From: Acanthacorydalis orientalis
Lineage: Eukaryota > Arthropoda > Insecta > Megaloptera > Corydalidae
Length of the DNA stretch: 64,000 nucleotides
Direction: 5' to 3'
Assembly: GCA_034766995.1 (NCBI GenBank)
Contig: CM068316.1
Location: 27,766,606-27,830,605, forward strand
The notes beneath the pieces were generated by a model that was not told where the DNA came from, did no database searches, and worked only from the letters and a program-made list of their open reading frames with translations. Below are positions 10,700 to 23,345 of the stretch, piece after piece. Position 1 is the first letter of the stretch. Each line of letters begins with the position of its first letter. The translations under genes were made by a program, and so were the position numbers.

Positions 10700-10759
<60 letters not shown>
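10619..10759. repeat. two (TA)n arrays around a GC-rich 24-mer
   Basis: TA arrays at 10619-10680 and 10703-10759 flank ATGATACGAGCCCCTCCCCC. A related ATGATACGA occurs at about 10807, inside the Tigger-like remnant, so the 24-mer may be a split end of that element. Confidence 0.8.
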
Positions 10760-10762
<3 letters not shown>

Positions 10763-10774
10763 AGGGAGATTCGT

Positions 10775-11411
10775 GTCATAAACTTAATTAGTTCCACGAA
10801 TCGATTCATGATACGAAACGCAATTTCCCATAGTACCTTAGGGGAAATAAATTAATGGGTACCGGACTTTTAATAAAAAAGCCACCATTTACAAAAACTA
10901 TTTATTCTTCTCCATGGTTACAGGTTCACTCTTACAGATTTTTCATATTCAGAAGCTTCAGGTTCTTCTTCCCGTTTCTGATTTTTTCCATTGAAGAATT
11001 TATCCAGTATAGATTGCTTTTCTGTCTTTTGGGAAGGCTCCTAAAGTAGTGAATCGCTGTCATTGTAGAAGTCTTCAACTCTAATCCGTCAGCTGTGTTG
11101 GAGTATCACTCCAACCCGGGTTAGCATTTTAATTATCTCAAGATATCTCATGGTCGTGTACGAATTTGTATTTTTTCAATACTTACTCGAGTGAAGCCAT
11201 CAGTATTGCTGTCAATAATCTATCAGAAGCAGTGAAGGGTCACCCGAATGAAACCTTCAGCGCATGATAAAGTAGTGCATTCATCGCTTGTTATTTAAAA
11301 AAATAGTATTTTTTTGATACGAAAACAGGGAAAATAGTAAGGAAAGAGGTTAAAATCCAGGCCCACGTACCTGAGTTCGTGGTATGAAAAGTTCGTCGTA
11401 TGGGACGTTAT
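10775..11411 (-). mobile_element. Tigger/pogo-like remnant with transposase tail
   Basis: The minus strand encodes a broken, charged C-terminal tail including EDFYNDSDS, then KQSILDKFFNGKNQKREEEPEASEYEK (11055-10915 region). The K-Q-x-x-L-D-x-FF block followed by an acidic stretch resembles the tail of Tigger/pogo-type transposases. The right edge runs to CGTATGGGACGTTATA, possibly the terminal repeat. The catalytic domain is not seen. Boundaries and family are tentative. Confidence 0.4.
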
Positions 11412-11641
11412 ATATATATATATATATAGATAGATAGATATGTAAATATTAATATTAAACGTTGAAGTGAAATAGTTGATTTTGTTTTTTTTTTTATTTT
11501 ATTTTTAAATATAATAAGAAAGATGTGCATTAATGATATCCACACCAAACCAGTGGTGACATTAATTCATATATTAGTATTTTTATATTTCTTAGCAAAA
11601 TGATTTCTTACACTTTTTATTCTCATATATATGAGATTCAG

Positions 11642-11690
<49 letters not shown>

Positions 11691-11913
11691 AAATGTATAT
11701 GTATATATATATATAAATATTATTATTAAACGTTGAAGTAAAAAACTTTTGATTTTGTTTTTTTTTTATTTTATTTTTAAATATAATAAGAAAGATGTGC
11801 ATTAATGATATCCACACCAAACCAGTGGTGACATTAATTCATATATTAGTATTTTTATATTTCTTAGCAAAATGATTTCTTACACTTTTTATTCTCATAT
11901 ATATGAGATTCAG

Positions 11914-11954
<41 letters not shown>

Positions 11955-12165
11955 AAATGTATATGTATATATATATATAAATATTATTATTAAACGTTGA
12001 AGTAAAAAACTTTTGATTTTGTTTTTTTTTTATTTTATTTTTAAATATAATAAGAACGATATCCATTAATAATACTAAAACCAAACCACAACATTAGTCA
12101 CATATTGGTATTTTTATATTTCTTAACAAAATAATTTGTTACATTTTCGTTCTCATAGTCATTTG
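11412..12165 (+). repeat. three-unit tandem repeat, ~265-270 bp period, with TA array in units 1 and 2
   Basis: AAACGTTGAAG recurs at 11457, 11728 and 11992 (spacing 271 and 264). Units 1 and 2 are near-identical, including ATGATATCCACACCAAACCA and a TA array (11643-11685 and 11915-11949). Unit 3 is clearly diverged and runs into unique DNA near 12165, so the first two units are a recent duplication. Confidence 0.85.
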
Positions 12166-12610
12166 TTTATTGTCCAAGTCACAACTCTTACGAATTTATG
12201 CGACTCGCCTAAAAAGTCTCGACTAACTTACTGGCCATTTCCGATAACTTACATTTGCAATTATCATTAGAAACAAATGTAATAGTGATTTCAGTGTTGA
12301 CAAGACAAACTACTTAAATTTATATTTTTTATTTTATTTATTATTACTGTTTGGACAATTCATATTTTCTAACGAACTTTTTGTTACTAGTATTAATACG
12401 ACAGGTTGTATATTTATTTTATCCCGAATATTTTTCTTAAGATATACATCTTTACGAAGATTTTAATTTACTCTTTTCTTCTAGCATAATTTTAAAAGTT
12501 AAAGTCTTTTCTTCTAGCATAATTTTAACAACTAATACGTGCGCTGAAAAAATATCCTTGTTACATAAAACTAAACCATTTTAGGGTTTCAAATAAATTT
12601 TACAATTACA
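12166..12610. other. AT-rich DNA with a short direct repeat
   Basis: A 24-bp sequence beginning TCTTTTCTTCTAGCATAATT occurs at 12472-12495 and again at 12505-12528. Nothing else recognised. Confidence 0.6.
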
Positions 12611-12700
12611 TATATATCATCATCATTATCTCCAGCCATGTTAATCCACTGCTGGATAAAGGCCTCTTTCATAATTTTCCATTTATTTGTACTCATCATG
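12611..12700. mobile_element. arthropod retroposon tail core (RTE/SINE type)
   Basis: ATCATCATCATTATC followed by CCACTGCTGGATAAAGGCCTC matches a core I recognise from 3' ends of insect RTE-like retrotransposons and the SINEs that use them. Only the tail is present. It is followed 35 bp later by a TA array. Confidence 0.5.
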
Positions 12701-12731
12701 TAAGATTTGGGATCATGACTCGTCACGCTGA

Positions 12732-12734
<3 letters not shown>

Positions 12735-12823
<89 letters not shown>
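12735..12823. repeat. (TA)n microsatellite abutting mariner M4
   Basis: TA units with two CATA interruptions, ending at the mariner terminal repeat. Confidence 0.95.
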
Positions 12824-12829
<6 letters not shown>

Positions 12830-14090
12830 CAGTGCAAAAGTTCGTATACGATTTAAAATTGAAATTCAGACGATTATTTTTCACATAAAACGTTTCTTTT
12901 AATCAATGATGTAGTCACCATCGCTTTCAGCAATCATTTTCCTACGCTCTGGTAGCTGCTGGATTCTTTGGTCATAAAACCTGCACGGTTTTTCGGCAAA
13001 AAAAAGGTGGTGAGATAGTTTTTGACGGTTTCCACGGAGTCAATTTTTTTACTGTTTAAACTGTTCTGCAGCGACCGAAACAAATAATAATCTGAAGGTG
13101 CAATGTCCAGAGAATACAGTGGATGCTATACTTTTTCCTCTTTCAACCGCTTCAGTTTTTGAAGAGTCAGTTTTGCTGTATATGGTTTTAGGTTGTCGTG
13201 GTGGAAGATGACTCTCTTGCGAATGACCAAAATTGGACGCTTTTCTTTAATTACTGCGTTCAGTTTAGTTAGTTGTTGACAGTACTTCTCCTTAGTAATC
13301 GTTTCGCCTCGTCAGAGCAGCTCAAAATAAATAACACCTTTACAATTCCACCAAACACATACCAGCACCTTCATTGGAAGCAAGCCAGCACTGTTTGTAC
13401 CCCTTCATTCGCTTGTTTCCATGTTCGTCTACGTCGGACATTTTTTACATGATCAATTCTTATCGCTAATCACCAACCGATCCAAAAAAAGGCTCTCTGT
13501 TGAGGCATCCTAACTGCCGTAGAGATGCGATCAAACTTGTTTTCTTCAAACGAGTGCGGAACCCACATATCGAGCTTCAACGTGAACCCCAGCTTCTTTA
13601 AATTCCGAAATGCCGTCGATCTGCCAACTTCGAGTGTCTCAGTAAACTTTTTCGTCGAAATTCGTTAGTTATTATCAACTAAAGTACGCACAACATCGTC
13701 ATCGATCTCAACAGGCCGTCCAAAGCGGGATTGATCTTCGAGGTTCAAATCAAGTCGAAATTTAGAAAATCATTTCTTCATAGTTGTAAGTGATGATGCG
13801 TGGTCCAAATAAATCTCCCGAATATTTTTCGTTGCCGAGCCAACGGGTAACTCCTTTCCGAAACTCGTATAACATACCGTGACGAAAGTGCACCTTTTCC
13901 TTCTCCATTGTCAAAAATGTTTCTTACACACAAATCGAATTGGAACTAATTCTTCTGATCCTCAAATCACAGTTATGACTGTCACCTTTCAAATGATATA
14001 TAACATGAATACATTTCAATCACGAGCTCGGCCATGCGGTACTCTTAACATTACCCATCGAATCGTATATAAAATTTTGCACTGATGCAA
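12824..14090 (-). mobile_element. complete but dead mariner (M4) with TA duplication
   Basis: TTGGATCAGTGCAAAAGTTC at 12824 and its counterpart ending GCACTGATGCAA at 14090 are imperfect inverted repeats of about 30 bp. TA flanks both ends (12822-12823 and 14091-14092). Length 1267 bp is standard for mariner. Confidence 0.9.
12899..13908 (-). pseudogene. mariner transposase, degenerate (M4)
   Basis: The ATG at 13908 opens MEKEKVHFRHVMLYEF, and the end GDYIID-stop lies at 12899, so the original length is nearly preserved. Blocks in order are LEDQSRFGRPVEIDDD, WQIDGISEFKEAGVHV, VCVWWNCKGVIYFELL, then FHHDNLKPYTAKL and YSLDIAPSDYYLF. The second and third catalytic aspartates survive with 34 residues between them. 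Several stops and frameshifts interrupt it, including one inside the catalytic domain. It forms a subfamily apart from M1/M2 and from M3. Confidence 0.85.
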
Positions 14091-14092
14091 TA

Positions 14093-17000
14093 TATTAAAA
14101 ATAAAAAAAATATGTTCATATCTCTTCAAAAATGTATAACTATATATTGATATTATATAATTTCAATATATCAGATGATATATCGTTATTTAGTAAATAT
14201 TCGCTTTCGTTAATCCCATATAATTCTGTTCATTATAAAAACATCATCCAACTAATAATACAGTTAGAAACATATATCAGTGTGTGAAGAATATTGATGT
14301 AAAAAAAGATCGATATAGTGTGCAAAACAATGGTAGTGTACAAAGTCAAATGACGAAGGGTATGGTTGCTATTATATATGATGATTGATGTCAAAGATAA
14401 AAGACTTTGCCAATGACATAGCGTACACAGCAACAGTCAGTCTTTAACATAGCAGCAAGAAAACAACGACGCTACTTGTTCGTGCCCTATATTATTTATC
14501 TGCATATTTTTATGTATTAATAAACCTTTAGTCCACATAAAATCACGTCTCGTTATTTAAATTCCAATTCCGTGATACACTGCAACTATCAATAATCATG
14601 GTTTAAAATTATTGATATGTATATTTTCTAAGAAAAACAGATACATCCATTTCATATCATGATTTTATAGGTACCCTGGTAGTCTTTATCCTTTTAATAC
14701 ATTCCAGTTTTTTTGCCACTCTTAGTTTTCGCACATGTCCTATCTTTGAAGATGTAAAATATTTGCTATAACTAGTAGTAGAGAACACAAAATCAAGTGA
14801 TTCAAACGAAAAAAAATTACTAGGGCCACAGGTATGAAATTACAATATATAGTGGGTGTATAATGATTTCATTCAAAGATATTTTACAAAAATTAATTCT
14901 AATTTCTAACATTTTAATATTCATTTTTTATAATAAAACGATATAGTTTGTTACTTCTAGTGTAAATTTAAACGAAAATCGTACATTTTTAAAAAACGCA
15001 AAATAATGAAATCATTATATATATTCCTATACACAATATGTACTTAATACATAATTAAATTCAAGTATCTCTATTTAACATTAATTATCTATGTAACACT
15101 TTAATTATGTAATTCACTACCATAAATTAATTTTTCACTCACCCTATAAACCACAAAAAATGTTTCTGATATAATAGTTCAATATCTGATTATTTGTTAT
15201 TTTTGATTGTTGTCTTTGTGTATTTCTATGGAAATTACATCATCTCCATAGCGATAATGTACAGAAAAATCATTTTTTTCTTTTTAATTTCACATTTTTC
15301 TTTAAAACATCTGTTTTAGTCAGTGGGGCGAGAAAATTTGTGAAACTGAATTGAACTTTAGTACCAAAACTATCATTGATTCACTTTTTAATTGATCTAA
15401 ATTTAAATATCAATTTTAATTTTATTCTCAAAAACAAGTTTATAATAGTTTCAGACATACTCAAAACTGATTGAAATTTTTTTATCAAAACTTCAATATT
15501 TCATAACAGACTAATCATCATTACAGTCATCATATCAGTTTATAACAGTCTTATTATATAAAATTTTTTGAAATATTATTTAATCATCAATTATATTATA
15601 ACAAATTTTAATTATATAATAAAATTATTATTATATATAATAAACAAATACTGAGAGTTTTGATATTAAAATAAATCGAGAATCATTTATGGGATAAGAT
15701 TTCTATTCGAAAGTAAGGAAAATATGATCATATATAAATTATGAAACAAAGAAAGTTTTAAAAATCATTAAAATAAGTAAATCTAAAATGTAAATATAAA
15801 ATTTAGGAATGCCATAAAAATGTGTTTACTTCTAAAAATCAGAATTAAAAAACAAGTTATCACTATAATAATAATATCAGCCAAAAATGATAGAAAAAAA
15901 AGAATTAATAAATATATTGTTGGTGTGGTGTGTTCAAAAACAAATATATGAAATTTAAGTAAGAATCTTTAATAAATACATCAAATTATATTTTTTTATC
16001 AGTTTTTTTAAAAAATAAAAGTATACTACAACTAAAGATTTTTTTCTGACTTGGCAATTTATTACCAGCATTACAAAAAGCGACATTAAAAAAATGTTAG
16101 CTCTTAGTTTAAAAACAAATCTTTTTTCAAGTGTTGAAAACTATTAGAAGAGTTCACGAGAATGGTACTGAAAATGCAAAAAATGTAAGTTTCAAAAAGT
16201 TCATACTAAAAATGTAAGTTCATAAAAGTTCAAATACATAATAATTAATGTTCATAGAAAACTTTATCTACCTAGAAGTATGAAATTCTAGTCAAAAAAT
16301 ATTCATTTAATTATTATAAAAGTGGAAAAGTATATAGGAAATAACTTATTTGTAATTATTATTATAGAAATTGTACTGAAATTTGCCAATTTAAATTAAA
16401 CAGTTCAATATTAAATATGTGAAACCTTAAAACAAATATAATAAACACCAATATACTTATTTCTGTACATATTTTTACTAATATATACAGATAATTTTAA
16501 AAAAGAAAATACAAATATAATGTAAGTCAAGAAAATATATTTAATAATATTAAATTTAAATATCGGATAAAATCCTTAGATAACGAGTTCGTTTCCTTTT
16601 GTTTTTCATGCTTTAACAAAAATGAATAAGCCCTACAGGCAGTTTTTCTACACTAAGAAGATTATTTTAATATTGCATACAAACATAACTGAAAAAAGGT
16701 ACTGGTCGTTTTCATTTAATGACAATGTCATTGCTATTTACTTATTCATATAATTCTACTACTGTATTTCTCTACTGTAACATTTTGTTATTTTAGTAAA
16801 TAAAAAACAAAAATTAAATGTATTTTCTTTTATATAAAATAAATCAATACAAGGTTTATTTTGTACTTTAATAATAATTTATTGTCTTGAACAATCAAAA
16901 AACATATAATAGAAAATACATTAGGTACCTACTCAGACACGTATATTTTTCAATAGAATATTGGGATAACGTGTGGGATCTCAATTATGTTTCTCAAACA

Positions 17001-17780
17001 CGCAATAATACACAACATTCGAAGAAACAGCTGCACATTTGTATTATACTGACATTCCATACGCAGAAATCATAATCGAGATATTGATAGAATTCCAGTA
17101 AATTTGTGTTGAGAATGTATGTAAATTCTAAACATTATTTATATGGTAGTACATAATCATAATACAATACAATAAAATTTATTCTTTTTGTTTTATACAA
17201 AAATATAAGTGAGTAATATGAAATAATCCAGATTAAAAATATACTAAGAAATATTAAATACTCTTAATAAGTAATCGTTAAATGATTCAAATTCTGAAAA
17301 TGTTAAATAGAAAAATGAAAGACTTGAATGATTTGAAATTTTACACATTGAAATCATCCTCTTTTTGGTTCTACCTTCAGCAGAAACACAAAATTGTAAA
17401 TTCGCAATAAGTAATAATTTATTTTTAAGAGGAAATTATGGTAAGTTTCATATATCCTAACAAAGTATATAATCATTATGATAAATTGCTCGATAATATT
17501 TTACAACTATTATAAATTAATTTAATACTTTTGTATACATTTTGTATATAAAGGAACAAAATACTATTCTACATTTCTGCTTGTATGTCTGGTGCATTTA
17601 ACCCTTCTGCCCAAATCATCACTTGATAAAACAGAATCATATTTTTTATCATATTGCTCCTCTGGTTATATGAGCAATTCATATTAATTTCAATATTACT
17701 AGAGATAATTTTAATTTAATTACTTAGTTTAAATTTAGTATGACAGCTGAAGTTTTAAAGCAGGCACGCACACGATCAAT
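14093..17780. other. very AT-rich DNA, no gene seen
   Basis: No transposase or retroelement motif found. The only less AT-rich patch is about 14440-14580 (contains AATAAACC and ends GTGATACA), considered and not accepted as a solo LTR. Confidence 0.5.
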
Positions 17781-17834
17781 GGTTGAATGGTTATTTGTAG
17801 TTTAAGGGCGTATCGACAACTGAGGTCATTAGCG
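17781..17834 (-). repeat. CGCTAATGACC-type 3'-tail repeat, copy 1
   Basis: The reverse complement reads CGCTAATGACCTCAGTTGTC then CGCCCTTAAAC, matching three other places in the window. See the separate finding. Confidence 0.7.
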
Positions 17835-17979
17835 TCCGTTGGCGATCGAAAAACAAATTTTAATCACAGTACAGTTCTAACACACTGGCTCAGTTCACTT
17901 TCACAAATGAATTATTTTTCATTTCACGAACCACAAAACATTTTTCTAATAAAAAATGCTCAATAAATCAATTTTGGTA

Positions 17980-18036
17980 GTTGATCGGTGATTATTGGCG
18001 TTTTAGAGCACTTCAAAAGCGAAGGAGATTAGCACC
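17980..18036 (-). repeat. CGCTAATGACC-type 3'-tail repeat, copy 2 (diverged)
   Basis: The reverse complement reads GGTGCTAATCTCCTTCGC, then TTTTGAAGTGCTCTAAAAC and CAATAATCACCGATCAAC, aligned end to end with the copy at 35549-35604. Confidence 0.55.
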
Positions 18037-18804
18037 AGGATCAATTTTATTTTTTGTTTTTATTAGATATAGAAAAGTATATTTCAAAGTACAGCTTTTT
18101 TTGTACATACATCGATACTGAAAATGATTACATTGCCATCGAAATGCGCACAATCATCAAAAACTATAAATAACGATATTTTTGGGAAGATTTATTTTAT
18201 AATTAGTAGAGTGAAAAAAAATAACTTGCAAAAACAAATTTGAATACATTTATGTCATATTCAACTAAATGTATTCAAATATTACAACAAGCGTCGAGTA
18301 AAAATTATTCCAGATAAATTTGTATACTGAAACTTTGAAGAATAGGAAGTAGCTGTTTTATACTAAATCTTCTATATCTTTTATACTATGTACCTAATTC
18401 TTCAACAGTATCGCATTCTCGTTGTAGTTATGCAGTCGTTTCAGTGTCCGGTGCGGTAGACTATTAATTTAAATGATGTAATGTGTTTCTGTCTCTTAGA
18501 AATAACATTCATGAGCTAATTTTAACTGAGTTCATTGCAACATAATGCACATTTATATATTGATGATTCAATTGTCAAAATACTCGACACTGACATTGAT
18601 CTATTTGCGGTTAGGATATACGTTAGTAGACCAAATTAGTGTTCACTTTTTACATAATGCGATTTCTTTATTGTATACTTTGAGATACATTTTTTGTATC
18701 TTATATTTTTTATTTATTTTCATCGATCGTTCTAATAAAAACCATAAGTAACAAGATCTATTTATTCATCGTTTCATATTATAACATTTTGTTACATATA
18801 TATA

Positions 18805-18868
<64 letters not shown>

Positions 18869-19195
18869 CACCTAACCTCCGATTTACACAGTCTTCGAAT
18901 TGAAAGTTTCCGTTTAACATGATTGAGGGAATGCGCAAAAACTTACATTTATACGGCACTAATTCAATTTAACATGATCTGAGAATTCCAAAAAAAAATT
19001 ATAAAACACTTTCGCTTTCTGGATTAATGTGTAAAATATAGTCTCCAGTTTTATTAAAAATAAATAATATTGTTTCATTGAGGATTTATAAAACCTTCAT
19101 CTTATTTTTAATATGAGATGTGAATTCGAATTGCACGATTTCGATTCCTCGGTACTTTTGGGAAATCAATCTACCGTGTAATTCAAAGGTTAGGT
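18037..19195. other. AT-rich DNA with a small hairpin and a TA array
   Basis: ATTTGAATACATTTA (18238-18252) is exactly inverted at 18266-18280. A TA array lies at 18796-18867. No gene seen. Confidence 0.6.
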
Positions 19196-19207
19196 ATATA
19201 CATATAC

Positions 19208-19241
<34 letters not shown>

Positions 19242-19300
19242 ATGTATATATATATATATATATATATTTGTATGTATATATATATATATATATATGTATA
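19196..19300. repeat. compound (TA)n / TTTGTATG microsatellite
   Basis: TA units with two TTTGTATGTATA interruptions, i.e. a short higher-order duplication within the array. Confidence 0.9.
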
Positions 19301-19476
19301 TAATATAAATATATTAATACATTCTAACAACCAATGATTTCTGTCCAAAAATATTTTTTTTATAAATTAAATTTATTCACAGGATTCATTTTTATTATTA
19401 TCTTTAATCAAAAATTCGAATTAGTACAATTATATTTATTTATTTGCAAGTGATTATTTCGTTTTATATATAGATA

Positions 19477-20750
19477 GTTTTCCAATAAGAACGCATTTTT
19501 TTAATTTGAAATAAAACAAAATTTGCGTTAGAAAACTTTAAGTTTCTTTATTATAAATAATAGTTGGGGATACACTATATATAAATGAAAAATAATATTG
19601 TGTAACGGTCGCGTGCTTTTTTACAGGCAACCATTCTTTTGTTATAATTTTTGAATAACATTCGTGTGCAAATGGTACTCTATCACAACAATTACTCTTC
19701 GGATTTTATCTTTTAGGCCGGAAATTATTTTAGGATTATTGCCGTACACCTGTCCTTTAACGTGGAACCAAAGTAAGTAGTTCAATGGTGTTAAATTTCC
19801 GGATCTCAGTAGTCAATTCATGTCACCATTTCTGGAAATAACGCAACCAAGAAATATCGGGCTTAGTAAATCAATTGTTTCAGCAGCTGTGTGGATTGTC
19901 ATAATGTCCTGCTGGAACCACATGTCTTCCAGATCAATATCATCGAATTATACCCACAAAAAATGGTTATTATGTATTGGTATCTTTCTCCATTCACAGT
20001 AATCCAACCTGATTTTCAAAAAAGTAAAGACTAATTATTCCGTCAGACCATAGTGCGCACCAAACAGTAACTCTTTCTGTATGTAGTAGTTTCTCAACGA
20101 TCACCCTTGAATTTTCTTCATCCCAGATTCGGTAGTTTCTTATTAACGTAGCAAGAGAGTTCTAAATAAGACTCATCGTTAAAGACGACTTCAGGAAAAC
20201 CGTATTATTATTCCAGTATCCAATTAACAAACATCCGACACAATCAATTGTCTGCTGGCTTCAATTCTTATAATTGAACCTTATGAGCCTTCAGTAATAA
20301 ATCCTTATACAAAATACGCCATGTGGTGGTCTGTGAAATCCCCAATTATTGTGAACATCATGGAATTGACATTCCTACTGGCTCTTTCGGTACTCTTTCA
20401 CAAACCAAGTCACTGTTTTCTTTAGAACGAGCACTATAAACACCTGTTGATGTTTTTTTTTACCTTTAACCGATTCAGCTTCTTCTAATTTATTCACTAA
20501 TCGAAGAATTATTGATTCAGATGGACGAGTATGTCGAGAATAAATATCGTGCAATTTACGAAATGTATTTTTCATAGAACGGCCATTTTCATAAAACAAT
20601 TGTATTAATTCACTGCGTTGTTTTGTTGTATACGAAGACAAAACTAAAATTATCAATGTCAAAACTTAACAAATATCAAAAAATACAGCTGTCTGTTTAA
20701 TATCTGTGACACAGAACCTCTTAAAAAATTGCATCAGTATTGAAAAATCC
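19477..20750 (-). mobile_element. degenerate DUF4817-type mariner relative (D1)
   Basis: GTTTTCCAATAAGAACGCAT at 19477 and its weak inverted counterpart (ATGCAATTTTTT... read from about 20750) suggest a 1.27 kb element. The transposase remnant between them confirms the type. The terminal match is imperfect, so ends are approximate. Confidence 0.55.
19640..20662 (-). pseudogene. DUF4817-type (IS630-Tc1-mariner superfamily) transposase, degenerate
   Basis: From 20662 the frame gives KQRSELIQLFYENGRSMKNT followed by FRKLHDIYSRHTRPSESIILRLVNKLEEAES, the helix-turn-helix that databases call DUF4817. Further down, after many stops and shifts, comes WITVNGERYQYIITIF (about 19990-19945), then a decayed version of the catalytic W-F-Q-Q-D-G-A-T-x-H block. 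Family members are about 330-350 residues and are common in insect genomes. It shares its domain type, but little sequence, with the relative at 59900. Confidence 0.75.
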
Positions 20751-22047
20751 TTCACTAAAGTAAATTTATCGATAATATATGAAAGAAAGAAAGAAAAGAT
20801 ATGTAAAGAAATACGAAAAATATACTGATAACAAAATTACGAAATCATTAATTACATTAACTAGACATAACGAGCCAAAACATTTTCTTATGTTTATAAT
20901 TACTTTCTTTGCAGGTACTTTCGTATCGATTTTATAAAAGTTTTGTAATTAAATAAAGTTTATCAACTCGTGATGACCTCAGAAAAGATATAAAAAGTAT
21001 TTCGATTTTACATCGTTTAATAATTATGTATCGAAAATAACATACTTTAGAAAATATAAAGTTTTCTTATCCTATCATGATTTGAAAGACACTACTGATT
21101 GATCTCTTTTTGAAACTAATTACTGCCGGACTTTATATTCACTTTATATCCATTTATCATAATATCTTAATAACAAAGTTTACTTATTGCTTAATGGACA
21201 TAGTTCGAAATTACGATGTATACTGCATTCGGTTGACTGATGTACTCTCCTCAAATTTCATACAAACTTCAAATAAGTATTACTAATTAATTAAATAAAG
21301 AATACGGCATACTTATCAATTAGGCATGATTAATCATCTATATTGGTTAACATTAATTATTTAAAATAAATAATAAACAGAATCATCGAAAATATATAAT
21401 AAATATATCATATATAAAAAAAAATTGAATAAAGATAAATTATATTTATCTTTTATTAAAGATAAATATAATTTATCTTTATTCCATATTTTTTTTAAAC
21501 TTACATAATAATATCTGCATAAAAACTGTAGTTTATCATATAATGTAGCAAAAAAATTCTTTTCTCAAAATAGGATTTCTGATAAATATATTTTACTCTC
21601 TAAATGTGTAAAAAATTAAACATGCGACTTGCCGAAATATGATTTGTAAAACAGTTATATAATGAATTATAAACATGTTATCTTTTTCATTCATAATGTT
21701 CGCCCTTATCTTTTGAATATAATCTTTAATATTAAGTAAATAATTATACAAAATTCAAAATACCATAAGGCCCCATTGTATATCGTGGAAAATGTTTACT
21801 ATACATAGTACTGTTTCAGGTAATTCGCATAAGTATGACGAAGCATAAATATATTTAAAAAAAGTTGCACAATGGGTTGCAATGTGTATGGCCAAGTTTA
21901 CGACATATTGTGTAAAATTCTCATAGCTGCAGTGTTTATTAGAGTGTATTTGTAATCAAAATTAAAGGAAATGATTTATAAATATGTTTGTCATGAAATG
22001 GTGCAGATCACGGAAGGTCATTTAAAAGATTTTTATTACTAGTTTTT
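20751..22047. other. AT-rich DNA, palindrome only
   Basis: Apart from the palindrome at 21427-21484 nothing is recognised. Confidence 0.5.
21427..21484. repeat. perfect palindrome, 27-bp arms
   Basis: GAATAAAGATAAATTATATT... (21427-21453) is exactly inverted at 21458-21484 around TATT. The outer flanks (A-run on the left, T-run on the right) extend the pairing imperfectly. Confidence 0.95.
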
Positions 22048-23345
22048 TACGAAAGAAAAGAAGTACCCGGCCTGACCTAGAGATGGCGGTAGTTGTTTGA
22101 AAAATATCACTGTATTAGAAAGTACACAATCTATAAAGCATATGTTTCAAGTTTGAGGACGCCACGTTGTTTAGTATTTGTTTGGCAGCCATCAATAGCG
22201 AACGTTTTCAGTGAATTTGTGAAAATGGAGAAAATTGGACATCGTTACGTGATACAATACTTTTATTTGAAAGGCCTCAGCCCAACCAATATAAAAGCTG
22301 AACTGGATTCTACTCTGGGTGAGTCTGCTCCTTCGTTTACAACAGTGAAATATTGGGTAGCAGAGTTTAAACGACGCCGTACGAGCTGCCAAGACGAGCA
22401 TCGCAGTGGTCGACCAAATGAGGTGACGACTCCAGAAATGGTGAAGAAAATCCACAAAGCGGTACTGGATGATCGTCGACTGAAAGTGCGCGAGCTAGCA
22501 GACATAGTAGGCATTTCAAATAGTGCGGTACATCGCATATTATCTGAAAATTTGGACATGAGAAAGCTGTGTGCAAGATGGGTGCTGCGTTTGCTCACAC
22601 TCGAGCAAAAACAGTGTCGTGAAGATGTTTCAATTGAGTGTTTAGCGAAGTTTCACAGCAACAAAGCAGAATTTTTGCGCCGTTTCATAACCATGGATGA
22701 AACATGGGTCCATCACTTCACACCCGAGACAAAAGAACAATCAAAACAATGGACTGAAACAGGAGAACCGACTCCAAAGAAGGCGAAGACCGAAGTTTCA
22801 TCTGTAGGCAAGGTCATGGCGTCGGTTTTTTTTGGATGCGCGTGGGATAATTTTCATTGACTATCTTGGAAAAGAAAAAACTATCAACGGCGAGTATTAT
22901 GCGAACTTATTGCAACGTTTGAGCGAGGAAATCAAGCAAAAACGGCCGCATTTGGCTAAGAAGAAAGTGTTGTTTCATCAAGACAATGCACCAGCTCACA
23001 AATCCGTTATTGCAATGGCCAAAATTAATGAATTAAAGTTTGAATTGCTACCTCATGCACCCTATTCGCCAGATTTAGCCCCCTCGGATTATTTTCTGTT
23101 CCCAAACTTGAAAAAAAGGCTCAGTGGTCAAAGATTTCTCAACGATGAAGAAGTGATGTCGGCAGTTAATGGGTATTTTGAGGAGCAAGACAGTTCTTAT
23201 TATAAAAAGGGTATCGAACTTATTGACCATCGCTGGGAAAAGTTTATAGAGCTGAAAGGAGATTATGTTGAAAAATAAATATATTTTTTTCCAGAATTTT
23301 TGTGTTTTCTTTGTTGGGTCGGGTACTACTGGGATCGCCCTCGTA
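22048..23345 (+). mobile_element. full-length mariner (M2), sister of M1
   Basis: The left end TACGAAAGAAAAGAAGTACCCGG and the right end CGGGTACTACTGGG...CCCTCGTA at 23345 are decayed inverted repeats, with TA at both edges. Length is 1298 bp. The first 22 bp of the left repeat are more eroded than the right. It aligns with M1 over all of the M1 sequence. Confidence 0.9.
22225..23278 (+). pseudogene. mariner transposase with a single frameshift (M2)
   Basis: ATG at 22225 opens MEKIGHRYVIQYFYLKGLSP; the same frame also extends upstream to 22093, but the family start is MEK. Helix-turn-helix regions, [15 protein letters not shown] and VRELADIVGISNSAVHRIL follow. Catalytic aspartates are at codons 22696 (MDETWVHH), 22982 (HQDNAPAH) and 23087 ([10 protein letters not shown]), with D34D spacing. 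The T-run at 22826-22833 has one extra base compared with M1, so the frame ends at 22860 and the C-terminal half continues in another frame to TAA at 23278. That slip is the only obvious lesion. Total about 350 codons, the usual length. Confidence 0.92.

Noticed and set aside
12168..12580. Possible LTR or hobo-like fragment
   Set aside because: Only a short 24-bp direct repeat is visible; no termini.
14281..14579. Possible solo LTR (TGTGTG...GATACA with AATAAA)
   Set aside because: No TATA box in a sensible place, no flanking 4-6-bp duplication and no second copy in the window.
22192..22598. Minus-strand frames of 69-111 codons over mariner M2
   Set aside because: Shadows of the transposase on the plus strand, which carries the family motifs.
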